Assembly: GCA_002245135.1 (NCBI GenBank)
Contig: NGBS01001176.1
Span: 1 to 64,000 of the forward strand
Length of the DNA: 64,000 nucleotides
Reading direction: 5' to 3'
From: Proteromonas lacertae
Taxonomy: Eukaryota > Sar > Bigyra > Opalinata > Proteromonadidae
Shown: piece after piece, positions 23,889 to 34,429 of the stretch
How positions within the stretch are numbered: position 1 is the first letter of the stretch
Layout of the letters: every line of letters begins with the position of its first letter
Program-made: the position numbers and the translations under genes
The notes under the pieces: generated by a model
Database searches by the model: none
The model's input: only the letters and a program-made list of their open reading frames with translations
Told to the model about the DNA's origin: nothing

Positions 23889-24219
23889 ATGTTATCAAAA
23901 AATAATGAGACTGTCTTAGAGACAAATGTTGAGGAAATCAAGGAAAGTATAGGAATCCTCTTAGTATATGTCATCCTTTGGGTTGTAACAGAAGTCATCA
24001 AAATTGTTATATTATACATAAAAAGCATATTGTCCTCTTAAAGTAATTGAAGTTGTTGAGGAAATTCAGCATAATTTGGGAAGCACAAATAAAAAAGAGG
24101 ATGATGAGGAAGAGGATGTTATTGAAGAAAATGAGGAATTATCCTCCATAAACAAGACATATAGAACAAGCAGTGGAAGATTACACTATCCTCCGTCAAA
24201 ATTCTCTAATACAATTTAG
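23889..24219 (+). pseudogene. V1 last gene, Cys/His segment and acidic tail, frameshifted
   Basis: Starts MLSKNNETVLETNVEEIKES at 23889. The frame changes at least twice between 23965 and 24040. The intervening frames show a Cys/His-containing stretch (HPLGCNRSHQNCY) before a charged tail (KVIEVVEEIQHNLGSTNKKE ...) ending at TAG 24217. A small zinc-binding protein is possible. It is the last gene of the block before a host-like pseudogene. Confidence 0.4.
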
Positions 24220-24417
24220 AGGATATTATTAAATATTTTAAATCATTAATAACATATTTTTTCTAAGTTCCTATTTTTGGGTTATTAAAAAAAATCCTCT
24301 ATTTTTTATAAAAAGTAAAGGTTTTGATGACGCGCTTAAATCCTCCAATCATAATTGACCGTTACTTTTTAAGTAAATTTGCCGTTACTTTTCATTCTGA
24401 GTTTTCCTGCCATTTTT

Positions 24418-25572
24418 ATGGTTAGAATTTTCAAATATATGGAAATTAATACTACTGAGATATTGAAATTAACAGTTGCTACAGCAGAAGCTACTAGGTA
24501 ATATTTTGTTATTAATATAATATAGGACTTTTACTAAGTTCTTGGGAAGTCAACCAATTTACCCCCTTTAAAAATGGAGCAAGGAGGATGATGCTGTTGT
24601 GAGAGGATTATACTCTCAACTTGATGCATTTATTAATCAACTAAATGACAATCCTACTGGAGTATATTTTGTATGTATTATACTTGCAATAGAATTTACA
24701 CCTTCACAAATTGGTGATATGAAAATCAATGATATAGTAATAATCCCAAGAGAAATTGAATTTGATCCAATACAATCACATTTAGAACCAGTTGAATAAC
24801 CATTAGTAATAAAGAATATAAGCAAAGATCCAACTGAGTTATATTGTATTGAATATGATTTACAATATAGTAGAAGAAGAAATCTTAATGCAACCAATAA
24901 ATTATGATCATTATAATGTTAACAGAACAAGTAGCGTAGTAGAAGAAAGATCAACTTGACCAATGAATCTGTTAATAAGAAGAAAAGTGAAAAATCAATG
25001 AAGTAATTTGAAGAACAAAAGTAATGGCAATTTAGAAACAAGCTGATGCTTTGAGATTAATGTTTTGAAATATATTGGAAGGAAAGATTAAAATATGGTA
25101 ATGTAATGGCTCATTGATTATCTCCAATTATCGAGGATTTCCTTAAAAGAATACTATCCACATTCTCCAACCAATGAAGAAATTTCCATAGATGAATTAT
25201 ATAAATTCAAATTCAAACATATAAATTAAATGAAAAGAGAGAATTAGTTAATACTGAGATAATATTTACAATAAAAGAAGTTACATTAAATGAAACAGAG
25301 TTTGTTTGGGATAATTTGTACAGGTACATTTATATATGTTTATGAATATATGGAACTGATTACTATTCAACTGATGTAGTTGATAATGTCATTATGATTT
25401 TGGTTGAACAGCTTTAAAATTTCTATTAATGATGATGGCTGGTCAATTAAAAAGCAATGACAATACAACGAAGAAACAAGAGAAAGAATTATTAGTAGAA
25501 TTATATATGAATTATTATCTTAGATTCGATAATAATAGGAGTCGATTGTTACACTTATATCTTAAATCTTAG
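24418..25572 (+). pseudogene. Heavily nonsense-mutated intron-containing gene
   Basis: From ATG 24418 or 24439 the frame crosses a 28-nt intron (24498-24525). It then runs to about 25150 in a single frame with coherent composition but at least 11 stop codons: TAA 24569, TAA 24797, TGA 24905, TAA 24914, TAA 24920, TAG 24932, TAA 25004, TAA 25022, TGA 25052, TAA 25058 and TGA 25115. Two compensating frameshifts and a second probable intron follow. Readable parts include KWSKEDDAVVRGLYSQLDAF and CFEIYWKERLKYGNVMAH. I do not recognise the protein. The intron suggests a host gene rather than a viral one. Confidence 0.6.
24498..24525 (+). other. 28-nt intron in the 24.4-kb pseudogene
   Basis: GTAATATTTTG...AATATAG. 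Removing it joins EAT and R/TFTKFLGSQP in frame with the downstream coding-like sequence. Confidence 0.6.
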
Positions 25573-25690
25573 ATTTAATTATTTAAGATTTGAAATATAT
25601 AAATAAACATTCTTTCTTTTGTTTTTTATGGGTAAGAGTATTATAAACAACAGTAAATATTAACATTTATGCTATATCTTTTATAGGCTA

Positions 25691-26795
25691 AGAATTAGAA
25701 AAGCACCAGAACATTCACTAAGGAGAAAGCAGATCTTTACCTTAACAACATTGGTAACTATAAAAGAAAGAAGTACTCCATAAAGGATGGTATTTTGAAC
25801 TTCAAAAACAAGAAGGTAGTAACAATTGAGGAGTCATTCGATCTAATTCAACCTGTTCATCTTAATTATGCTCATGCTAATGATAGGTATATGTTACCCT
25901 TGCTTCAAAAGGATTACTATGGTATAGTAAGAGACATGTTGCGGGCTTATACTGACACTTGTATAGGTTGTCAAGAGACGAAAAAGGTGGTAAATGAACA
26001 ACCAGTTAAGCCAATTATTTCTAATCTGCCTCGAGAAAGAATACTTTTGGATTTAATTAACATGAATCAATTCAACAAAGACTTCAAAAATATGAAGAAA
26101 GAGGACTTATACCATTATATCCTCACCATCATTGATCATTACAGTAATTTTACCATGGTTTATGCACAGAAAACAAAGTCAGAAAAGGAAACTACAAGAA
26201 ATGTGGCAAATAATATTAGAATATTTGGACCTCCAAAGAAATTCACAGTGCTCCTTATCGTCCACAGACAAATGGTAAGGTTGAGAATTACAATGGTTTT
26301 ATAAATAGAACAATGAGAAAATTTATGTATCCAAAGCCAGAAATAGATCAAAAAATAGTATCGAAAGAAAAGAAAAGTTTTAATGAAACAAAAGAAAAAG
26401 AAGTGTATTGGACAGATTATATAAACAGAATTATTGAGAGAATAAATACTGGTATATGTAGAAGAACTCATTGCAAACCACGATCATTATTTCTGATGGA
26501 TATTCAAGAGTTAATGAAAGAGAATAAAGAGCTACAAGTTGATATGTCAAACGAAACAGAAAGTGATTGTAATGATGATATTGATGAGAATAAAATATAT
26601 TCAGTTGTAGTAAGTGAAAATGATAATGAAAGCGAAGAAGATGGTGATGAAGAGGATAATGACAATGAAAGTAAAGATAACGAAGAAGAATTAGAAGAAG
26701 ATGATGATGATAATGGCAGAGATGGTAGTGATAGTGATGATGAAGATAATGAAGTTTTAGAACTAAATAAACTCTACAGAAAGAAATTGTTTTAA
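25691..26795 (+). pseudogene. Integrase of unit B, internally deleted
   Basis: Aligns along its length with integrase A: the HHCC domain (HLNYAHAND ... CIGC), the first catalytic Asp in LTIIDHYSNF and the final block with PYRPQTNGKVE. The segment between FGPPK (near 26240) and the HSAPYRP block is missing about 30 residues, including the second catalytic Asp. The frame also shifts there, so it cannot be active. The C-terminal part keeps the YWTDYINRIIE block and an acidic tail. The upstream start is unclear, and the reading frame extends to about 25691. Confidence 0.8.
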
Positions 26796-26805
26796 ATAAA
26801 TCCTC

Positions 26806-27719
26806 AACCAAAAAGAAAAAAACCAGATTCTTATACACAAAGACTTCAAGATATAGTAAAGCATCCTCAAAAGAATGCAATATATGGTATTATAGGTGGT
26901 GTAGGTGCATCTGAACACGATGGTAAAGATCCATTAAATGAGATCCTAATAGAGAATGTTACTAGAATTAGAGAGAGCATTGGAAGAATTAAACTTGATT
27001 TAAATGAAATGAGGTTCATATTAGAATGTTACTCATGTGAAGATTTGTTTATAGCAACAGATTTAAATATTTTAGCCACTAAAAAGATGAACACTTTTAT
27101 TATTAAAAAGATGTTAGGTTATTACACTCTTGTAGTAGATGAACATAAGAAGACAGTAACAGTTTATGATACAATTGATTGTGGCATTTATGAAGAAGAT
27201 ATATAACGTTTAATCATGTATGATAAGACACTAGCAAAGATAAATAAGTTCACGCTTATAAAAAATCAAATTAAAACAAACTATCAGGAAGCAGAAGATA
27301 TAATTGCTATAGTGATGTTCATGATAATGAATGCGAATATTCAAACACATGTAGATGAACTTGATATTATATTAATGAGTGATTTAATCAAAACTTATGT
27401 AGATCTGTTGTTACAATACCAGTCTTATAGATTAAAGTATGCTTGTTATTATGTAAACATTACAAAGTCAAATGATCCATTAGTTGCATATGATGAAAAG
27501 CCACATACTAGTTAGATATGATAGTGAATGATTATGATTATGATGTTATATCATGTAAACAAAATCAAAGGATATGTTATGCAAGGAAATTTGACGAATT
27601 AAGTTACGAATTTGATGATCAACGTCAGTTAAAAGGAGAACAAATGGTTTATCTCATACATTTTATAGACCAATTCAATCATAACATAATCGATCCAGGT
27701 AACATATATAAACCATGGT
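26806..27719 (+). pseudogene. C48-like peptidase of unit B, truncated
   Basis: Homologous to the N-terminal two thirds of the unit A peptidase (shared MRFIL/VRFIL region, the NYQEAEDIIAIVMFM block and the LIHFIDQFNHNIIDP block). The first codon reads ATA where unit A has ATG. There is a TAA at 27204 in an otherwise continuous frame, and a frame change near 27515. It ends before the catalytic His/Asp/Cys, cut at the junction with an inverted integrase fragment at about 27714. Confidence 0.7.
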
Positions 27720-27928
27720 AAAATTACTGTAATAATCAATGATGGTGAGGATATAATGGTATAAGTCCTCTTTCTTCATATTTTTGAAGTCTTTGTTGAA
27801 TTGATTCATGTTAATTAAATCCAAAAGTATTCTTTCTCGAGGCAGATTAGAAATAATTGGCTTAACTGGTTGTTCATTTACCACCTTTTTCGTCTCTTGA
27901 CAACCTATACAAGTGTCAGTATATACAA
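27714..27928 (-). repeat. Inverted near-identical copy of an integrase segment
   Basis: The reverse complement of this stretch matches 25949-26163 of integrase B almost base for base. One clear difference turns GATCAT into GATTAT (His to Tyr), again a C-to-T change. The reading frame on the minus strand is open. It abuts the truncated peptidase, so a local inversion or foldback rearrangement made this junction recently. Confidence 0.8.
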
Positions 27929-27975
27929 AGTAATATCTATCAAGCTAAGATTCAAACAAATTCTAGAGAGTGTAT

Positions 27976-28034
27976 TGTTCTGCGCCGTTTGTCATAGTTG
28001 GCCGTTTGTCTACCAGACACTTTTAAAACAAACT
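27976..28034. repeat. R1 repeat fragment
   Basis: TGTTCTGCGCCGTTTGTCAT through the GACACTTTTAAAACAAACT block, then the similarity ends. It lies just upstream of a GT61 gene that lacks a start codon. Confidence 0.8.
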
Positions 28035-28162
28035 GATAAAAATATGTAGTTCATTCAGTTTAATTTGTCTCTTCGCAAAAAATGCTGATAAAAATTTTTA
28101 TTTCTTAATTTTAAGTCATCTTTAATATTAATTATAATTTTTTATTTGTTTTATTTATTTTT

Positions 28163-29248
28163 GTGATAGTAATTTACAAATCAGATAATTATTATTACTC
28201 TTATATTATAAACAACAGTTCTAATAAAATAAATAATTATCTTTGTGTTTCTCATTCCAATCAATTTATTATTTTAAAATATGAATATAGATACTTATTT
28301 TTCAATGTTTCAACTTCTTTAAAAACTGTAAATTTTAATATAAATAGTAGTGATTGCTTGTATAAATCACAGTACAATTCTCTTTTACATGAAATTATGT
28401 TCAAAATTAAAGTATATCGATTTAAAAATGTAGTAATTAGTGAAAGTGGATCAATTCATTCTAAATACTTCAATTTAAGATTGTCACGAGGATGTAAATG
28501 TAAGATAATAGACAAAATATCTGAAGAAAATATTAAAAAATATAAAGAAGTGTTAGTTTTATCTCAATATTGGACTAGTGCGATATTTCATTCAATAATT
28601 GAATGTCTTACTAAAATATCATATTTCCTGCCATATGTATTATCTCATAATATATACATTCACATTGGTAGAAATAAAGCTGTAGATAACTACATTAAAT
28701 TGTTAGGTATAGACTTGAATAAAGTAATAACTGGTAATATCAAAGTAAAATATGCACATGTAGTTGAAAATAGCAAATGTGGTCAATCATCAGGAATTAA
28801 ACCTCTGTTTTATTTAAAAAATGAATTAATAAAAAGAAATAAATATTACAATCAACTTCAAAATATAATAATTCTAATTAATAGATTTGGCAGCAGGGCT
28901 ATTAAAAATTTCTATGATCTAGAGAAGCTTGTAAAAGATATTTTCGTAAATTATTTAATTTACATTTTTTATCCTTATACCAAATTTGATGATACATTAT
29001 TAATGTTTGGAAGAGCAAAATACATATTTGCTCCTCATGGTGCAGGGTTAAGCAACATAATTCTTTGTCATTCAGATACAGTTATAATAGAATTTCTTGC
29101 ATATTATATAACCAATTTATGTTATTCTAGTCTATCATTCACTCTAGGATACAAATACTATGGTATATTTCAACATTATGATGGATATAATTTTATATTA
29201 AATATAACATACTTAAGAATCTATATACTCACTAACATATGTGATTAA
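28163..29248 (+). CDS. GT61-family glycosyltransferase, start unresolved
   Basis: Contains the GT61 (DUF563) pattern: SAIFHSIIECLTKISYFLP, INRFGSRAIKNF and, near the C-terminus, IFAPHGAGLSNIILCHSD. GT61 enzymes include plant xylosyl/arabinosyltransferases and animal EOGT/POMGNT2 and act in the secretory pathway. The listed frame starts at GTG. It is open upstream to about 28109 through a hydrophobic stretch (NFLFVLFIFVIVIY) that would make the membrane anchor, but no ATG is present. The R1 fragment just upstream may have displaced the first exon. The next gene follows by 55 bp on the same strand. Confidence 0.8.
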   Translation: MIVIYKSDNYYYSYIINNSSNKINNYLCVSHSNQFIILKYEYRYLFFNVSTSLKTVNFNINSSDCLYKSQYNSLLHEIMFKIKVYRFKNVVISESGSIHSKYFNLRLSRGCKCKIIDKISEENIKKYKEVLVLSQYWTSAIFHSIIECLTKISYFLPYVLSHNIYIHIGRNKAVDNYIKLLGIDLNKVITGNIKVKYAHVVENSKCGQSSGIKPLFYLKNELIKRNKYYNQLQNIIILINRFGSRAIKNFYDLEKLVKDIFVNYLIYIFYPYTKFDDTLLMFGRAKYIFAPHGAGLSNIILCHSDTVIIEFLAYYITNLCYSSLSFTLGYKYYGIFQHYDGYNFILNITYLRIYILTNICD

Positions 29249-29303
29249 ATAAGTTGTAAAAAAAAATTAAATACATATTCATATAGAATATAAGTAATAG
29301 TTT

Positions 29304-30278
29304 ATGAATATACATATCAATATTTATCTATTCTTATTTTTATATTATTTTCTATTGATTATGATTATTTATATTAAATCACACATTTTAATTAAATATA
29401 ATACGTATTATTATTATATTAATGATTTTAAAAAAAGAATAAAAGAAGAATTATTATTTATTGATAAGATATATAAGAGAAATAAATCTATACTGTTATG
29501 TAGAAATTTAATATCAAAAACAATATACAATAAAAAAATTCTTAATAATTATAAAAACATCAACAGATGTAATTATTCATCCAATTTCTATAAAGTAAAG
29601 AGAAAGTATCTAATAGCAATTCATTCACATGTATCGCTTTTCTATGAAAGGTATGTATTTAGGGAAGTATATCGAAGTTATAAAAATATTCAACTTCTAT
29701 TTTTTGTTAGTTTAGATACAAATGAAACAATGAACTGTATTTTAAAACAAGAAATGTTATATTTTAAAGATATTATAAGATTTAACTTTTATGGTAATTA
29801 TAATAACCTTTATTATATGACTTATAATTTTCTATTGTGGGTAAAAGAATATAGACATTTATATGAATATATAGTAAAGCAAGACACTGATAGTTTTTTA
29901 AACATAAAACTACTATATGATATTACAAAATCATATGAAAAAAGAAGAAGCACTATTATTATAGGAAAAATATGGTTTTATAAGGATAATACAAAAATTT
30001 ATCCTAGTGGTATGTGTTATATATTTCCATCTTTTATACTTACCATAATGAATAAATATATAACTAAAGAATATTTAAAACTATATGATGGTTATCCTGA
30101 AGATATGTTTTTCGGTTTATTAGCTAGAAGAGCTAATATTACTTTCTATGATGTAGAAAATCAATTTCATTACAAAGTATATCTCCAACTCCCTAAATAC
30201 ATATATAGTATTTATAATGTGTTCTTAATTCATTCATTAAGAATATCAGAAATTGCCTTTCTTCATTATATGAGATAA
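29304..30278 (+). CDS. GT31-type glycosyltransferase
   Basis: 324 residues with an N-terminal anchor (residues about 7-27) and the GT31 beta-1,3-glycosyltransferase blocks. These are a DxD-type motif VKQDTDSFLNI, the YPSGMCYIFPS block and YPEDMFFGLLA (usual E/DDV..G). Expected role: transfer of Gal, GlcNAc or a related sugar in the Golgi. It is a divergent member, rich in Ile, Lys, Tyr and Asn through AT pressure. Intact frame with its own ATG; 49 bp before the next gene on the same strand. Confidence 0.8.
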   Translation: MNIHINIYLFLFLYYFLLIMIIYIKSHILIKYNTYYYYINDFKKRIKEELLFIDKIYKRNKSILLCRNLISKTIYNKKILNNYKNINRCNYSSNFYKVKRKYLIAIHSHVSLFYERYVFREVYRSYKNIQLLFFVSLDTNETMNCILKQEMLYFKDIIRFNFYGNYNNLYYMTYNFLLWVKEYRHLYEYIVKQDTDSFLNIKLLYDITKSYEKRRSTIIIGKIWFYKDNTKIYPSGMCYIFPSFILTIMNKYITKEYLKLYDGYPEDMFFGLLARRANITFYDVENQFHYKVYLQLPKYIYSIYNVFLIHSLRISEIAFLHYMR

Positions 30279-30327
30279 TAACTATGGCATATATAATCAA
30301 TATTGAACATTAAAAAATATATAAATC

Positions 30328-31392
30328 ATGTTAATATTGTTAATTTATATAACTATTATTATCATTATGTTCATTAATCTATTATTAATTTTTAATAAAA
30401 ACTATCTAAACAGCATTTTAATTATTATTCCTTCAGATGTTTATTATTTTAAAATGATAAAAAATTTCTATCAGCAAAATATATTGAAATATAATCTGAC
30501 AGATATATTTTTTGTTGTAGCTTATACACATGCAATGTATTTAGAATGCAAAAAACACAATATTCCTGTAAAAAGAATGGATAATCTTATAAGTGAAGAT
30601 AATAGTTCATATAAAATAACTTCACCAAATTTTATAAAGAAAACAAGGCTAAAACATCCTATTATCTTAAAATACTTAATACTATACAAAATAGTGCTAT
30701 TTTTAGATGCAGATGTTTATTTTCTTAAAAATCCAATTACTCTTTTACATTATTTTTGTAATGACTGTGATTTAATGATGCCATGTAATGATAAAGATTG
30801 TAAGTTATTAAACTATGGATTTCTTTTGATTAGAAATACTAAAAATTCAATAAAATATATAAAAGAATTAATAAGCATAGAAAGAAAGTGCAATTCATAT
30901 AAGTGGGAAGATGGAGAACAAGGAATTGCAAATAAATACATGAAGAGTATAACATATATGAAAATACAAAAGATGAATATCAATCATTTTATGGATGGAT
31001 ATAATTTCTTTTTATATAACTCATTCACTATTGATAGTAGTTTAAAAGACTTAATTGGTTTCCATAATGATTTTACTATAGGAGTTGATTCAAAAATATA
31101 TAGACTTAAGGAACTGGGTCTTTATGAAAATAAAATAGAATTGAACATGATTAACAATTCTAAATATCTATATTATAATGGAAGTACTTTCTTAAACATA
31201 AATACAACTATAAATATTTTAAATAATCTATTAGAACTAAGTAGATTACTTAAGAGAACATTAATTCTGCCAAAATTTGATTGCAATAAAAAAAGAAAAT
31301 GTACATTTGTAGAACTTTTTAATATAGAATGTCTCAATAAATGCAAAATTAAATATGAAGAAAATATATCATTTTTAATGTATGTTAATTAA
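30328..31392 (+). CDS. GT77-type nucleotide-diphospho-sugar transferase
   Basis: N-terminal anchor (residues 1-22), then VLFLDADVYFLKNPI with the DxD metal site and LNYGFLLIRNT. These fit the nucleotide-diphospho-sugar transferase family (GT77) that includes arabinosyl/xylosyl/galactosyltransferases. The C-terminal segment has LLKRTLILPKFDCN. The frame ends at TAA 31390, immediately followed in the same frame by TAG and a later TAA. It then has a coding-like tail (LDDINNVRFITYIDNT ...) to TGA 31616, so the protein may have been shortened by nonsense changes. Confidence 0.75.
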   Translation: MLILLIYITIIIIMFINLLLIFNKNYLNSILIIIPSDVYYFKMIKNFYQQNILKYNLTDIFFVVAYTHAMYLECKKHNIPVKRMDNLISEDNSSYKITSPNFIKKTRLKHPIILKYLILYKIVLFLDADVYFLKNPITLLHYFCNDCDLMMPCNDKDCKLLNYGFLLIRNTKNSIKYIKELISIERKCNSYKWEDGEQGIANKYMKSITYMKIQKMNINHFMDGYNFFLYNSFTIDSSLKDLIGFHNDFTIGVDSKIYRLKELGLYENKIELNMINNSKYLYYNGSTFLNINTTINILNNLLELSRLLKRTLILPKFDCNKKRKCTFVELFNIECLNKCKIKYEENISFLMYVN

Positions 31393-32317
31393 TAGGAATA
31401 TATTTTCTTAATAATATAATCAATATTTCGTACAATAAAATTGGATGATATAAATAATGTTAGATTTATTACTTATATAGATAATACAATACAATATAAT
31501 GAAAAATTAATTGTTTTTAATTCATTTAAAGGAAACAAATTTGATAATATTCATAAATGTATAATTTCAGATGATTATTGGCAAAGAAAATCAAATATGT
31601 GCAATTTTATACAATGAAACAAAGAAATGTTATATATTTTACTTCATCCAAATATAATGAAATAACATTATTAATTAAAACAATATTATAAAATATATAC
31701 CACCTAAAAATATGTTTTTAATAAAAGAGTAGCAATAGCTGTTTTATGAGGCAAGCAACAACCATATAATAATAACTTAACTAGTTTTTGTATTTAAGTG
31801 TTTTAATGATATTTTTCGTCTTTTATACAATCAGAAAATTTAAAAAACGTGGATTGACTCACTATTTTAATAACATTGCTTCTTGTCTTGTGTTGGGTTT
31901 ATTCATACAGTTATATCTACATAAAATAAACTAATTTGTATAAATAAAAATTCATTATATTCATACTATTTATTTCTATTTAGTGTAATTAATAAAACCA
32001 CCTAAAAAAATTCCCATAATCTTGTATATGAACTGTAAAAAGAAAAAATATAATATATATAATAATTGTATAAAAACAATGAAAATGAATATATTAATAA
32101 CACAATTTGAATAAATGATATTATTTTCAATGACGTGCACGATATTAAGGGTATAAATAAAGTAACAAAACAATAAATTTGTTCTTTAACAGATAATGAC
32201 CAAAAGTTTAAAATAAATTAATATTGGAAGAAATAAAATAATCTCTACTATCATTAATTAATTTATAATTGAATTTAATAAGAAGTATATAAAAACTGTC
32301 CAGCTCTAGATCTGTTT
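31393..32317. other. GT77 tail remnant, otherwise no gene
   Basis: 31393-31616 looks like the former C-terminus of the GT77 gene. From 31617 to 32317 the sequence is AT-rich with no supported gene; the frame at 31976-32173 is hydrophobic and of AT-run type. Confidence 0.4.
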
Positions 32318-32554
32318 TTATTTTCTAAGAGATACTTTTTGTTTTATCCTTTTTCTTACAAAATCTAATAATCTTGATCTTTTATCATAAATATTTTGTA
32401 TGGATATAGTTATTAGGAAACCTGAGATTATAAAGAATTGATTAACCCCTAAGAAACCCTTTGGAATATATCTTGATGAAAAGTGATATAATACAATTAC
32501 AATACAAGAAAAACCTCTAATTGATTCAATAATATTAAAAAACCTAAAAATCAA
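32318..32554 (-). pseudogene. Acyltransferase-3 (OafA-type) N-terminal fragment
   Basis: 78 codons reading IESIRGFSCIVIVLYHFSSR and GFLGVNQFFIISGFLIT, the hallmark first two membrane helices of acyltransferase family 3, in which the RG and the H of LYHF are conserved. Such enzymes O-acetylate sugars at membranes. The remaining 8-9 helices are missing, so this is a fragment. Its place among glycosyltransferases hints that the locus once acetylated its glycans. Confidence 0.75.
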
Positions 32555-33098
32555 TATTATAAAGGATTGTTAATATAATATTCAATTCAACTACAATAGC
32601 ATTATCAAATACAATAGGTCAATTTCTAAATATTACTATACATATAAATATTTAGAAATAAATATATCTAGATAATGATATCTACCTGTTATGATTGGAT
32701 TATATATGACAGAACTATTCAATACACAAACATAATCAAAATCATTCTGAAATAACCATAAATAGTTCTTTTATTATTAGATTAAATGGTTACATTATTC
32801 AAAAATACGCTACATTATTTTCAATCCTAAAAGCTCGTGAAAGTTGATGTATTATCTGCAACTGCTACATTAATAACTTATGTATATGCAGCATTAGGTC
32901 ATAACTTATAAAGAATTATTTGGTAGTTGTGATACTAGTATTTGTGTTGATGTAGAAAATAATTGTTGTAAATAATACACATAAGTTATTCAATTGAATG
33001 ATTATATGTAAATGTGGGTAATTGATTTTTCATTAAAAAGAATAACCTTTATTAAAATGAATCACCACAATTATTAATGAACAGATCTTTTATATACA
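32555..33098. other. No gene seen
   Basis: AT-rich, with scattered short frames and no recognised motif. It may hold further decayed acyltransferase sequence, but I cannot read it. Confidence 0.35.
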
Positions 33099-34251
33099 CT
33101 AACTAAAATTTGAGAAGTATAATGCTGGTATACAATTGTGAATTTTCATTTCATATTCAATAATATCTATACAACCATTTTCAACAACTTTTCCACTTTC
33201 ATCTAGAATTATAAATTTCTTCATATTTCCATAAAAATCAAAACCTCCAATTGAGAGAATAAGAAATGAAAAAGTGCTTCCCTTACTTAAAATTAAATAT
33301 TTTGCAGATGCAATAAGCATTATATCTCCAATAATTTTAGATATTTCATCTTCTGTTAAAGTCCTATTAATTATTGATACATGCACTGGACTAATGTATG
33401 GCATATATTGTTTATAGTCACACCCATTGGATATTATTTCTGCAATTTTATTATTAATTGTGCTTATAAAAATTGTGCTTTTATTACTTTTACTAAACTT
33501 TCTGATTACCTTATTAAATTCATTTGTAATTTTATAATTAATCGAACAATTTAATTGAAAACATTTATCTCTCATCCTGTAATGGATACCAATACTGTTA
33601 TTAAGATTATCTATACTTTGAATAAATGTGTTGAAAGAATTAATGTACTTCATTTTGAAGGTGATAAATCTTGAATATAGTAAATTATTGATTTCCAAAA
33701 TCTGAAATAATGTATCATTATTACTTGATCTATATATAAGACCATATTTTCGTAATAGAGTGTAGTATATTTTACATTTAACAACTGAAGGAATAATATC
33801 TACCAGACTCATAAATTTAATGAATTTCAGTTTAGAACTATACATCTTTCTATAAAAAGAGCAAGGATTTTCACATAGCTTTTTTGATATAAATGTTTTC
33901 CTATTCAAATAATAACTTTCGTTTTCTATAATATAAACATTGTGTTTTATAACAATAAATGATTTAATTAGTTCGTAACGATATACTACAATATATAATT
34001 TAAAAAATACTTAACATTTTTCTCTTACATAATAAAGACATAATTAAAGTAGAAGAAATACAATTTAATCTATTTGCTAAACCGTAATTTATTATTTCAG
34101 TGATTATAAATTTCTTATTAATATTATATACTGATTTGTCATTAATGTAAATACAGTAAGTGAATATAATAAATATAATAAATATGAGATTAGTTCTTTT
34201 ATTATTCAATTTTTGTATAACCGAATTCATAATAATTATACTTAACCACAT
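33099..34251 (-). CDS. Fucosyltransferase-like (GDP-fucose binding) glycosyltransferase
   Basis: Exon 1 (34011-34251) encodes an anchor (NLIFIIFIIFTYCIYI) and GLANRLNCISSTLIMS, the G(L/G)xNRL nucleotide-binding loop of fucosyltransferase-like enzymes. A 25-nt intron (33986-34010) follows. Exon 2 (33099-33985) carries IGIHYRMRDKC (the Hx(R/M)R-type loop) and the acidic SSFSF/STFSFLI region (LILSKGSTFSFLILS). Joined length is 375 residues. The paralogue at 57735-58791 has the same layout and an intron at the same place. Substrate unknown; the family assignment rests on loop order rather than overall identity. Confidence 0.65.
33986..34010 (-). other. 25-nt intron
   Basis: GTATTTTTTAAAT...TTGTAG on the minus strand. 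Splicing makes one open frame of 376 codons. A 25-nt intron occupies the equivalent site of the paralogue at 58580-58604. Confidence 0.85.
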
Positions 34252-34429
34252 TTGTTTAATTAATATACCATTTTGCTAAAATATATATTTTATACAAAGA
34301 TTAGATTTAGTTTATTCGATTTTATACAGCGTTTGCAACTTGCTTAATGAATAGCTTTTATTATTGCTTACAAAAATTGTTAAAAAAACAACACTATCAA
34401 TTTCAATTGTTAAAAGAACACATCTCATA

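Larger units (their letters stand above)
18361..24219. mobile_element. Endogenous viral element V1 (Polinton/adintovirus-like), partial
   Basis: A block of at least eleven closely packed genes, all on the plus strand except the protease. It includes an adenain-like protease, an Arg-rich core protein, a coiled protein shared with V2 (20744-21337) and a viral-type zinc-ribbon protein (22666-23400). No capsid protein, DNA polymerase or ATPase is visible, so it is a partial or rearranged copy. Five genes have an in-frame TAA. Several are preceded by T-rich tracts with TTGTTTTT words. I found no terminal inverted repeats. Confidence 0.7.

Noticed and set aside
18361-31616. Reassigned genetic code (TAA/TAG as Gln) to explain the in-frame stops
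   Set aside because: RPA1 and the TFKP-repeat gene use only CAA/CAG for many Gln codons with no internal TAA/TAG, and most gene ends here are natural TAA stops.
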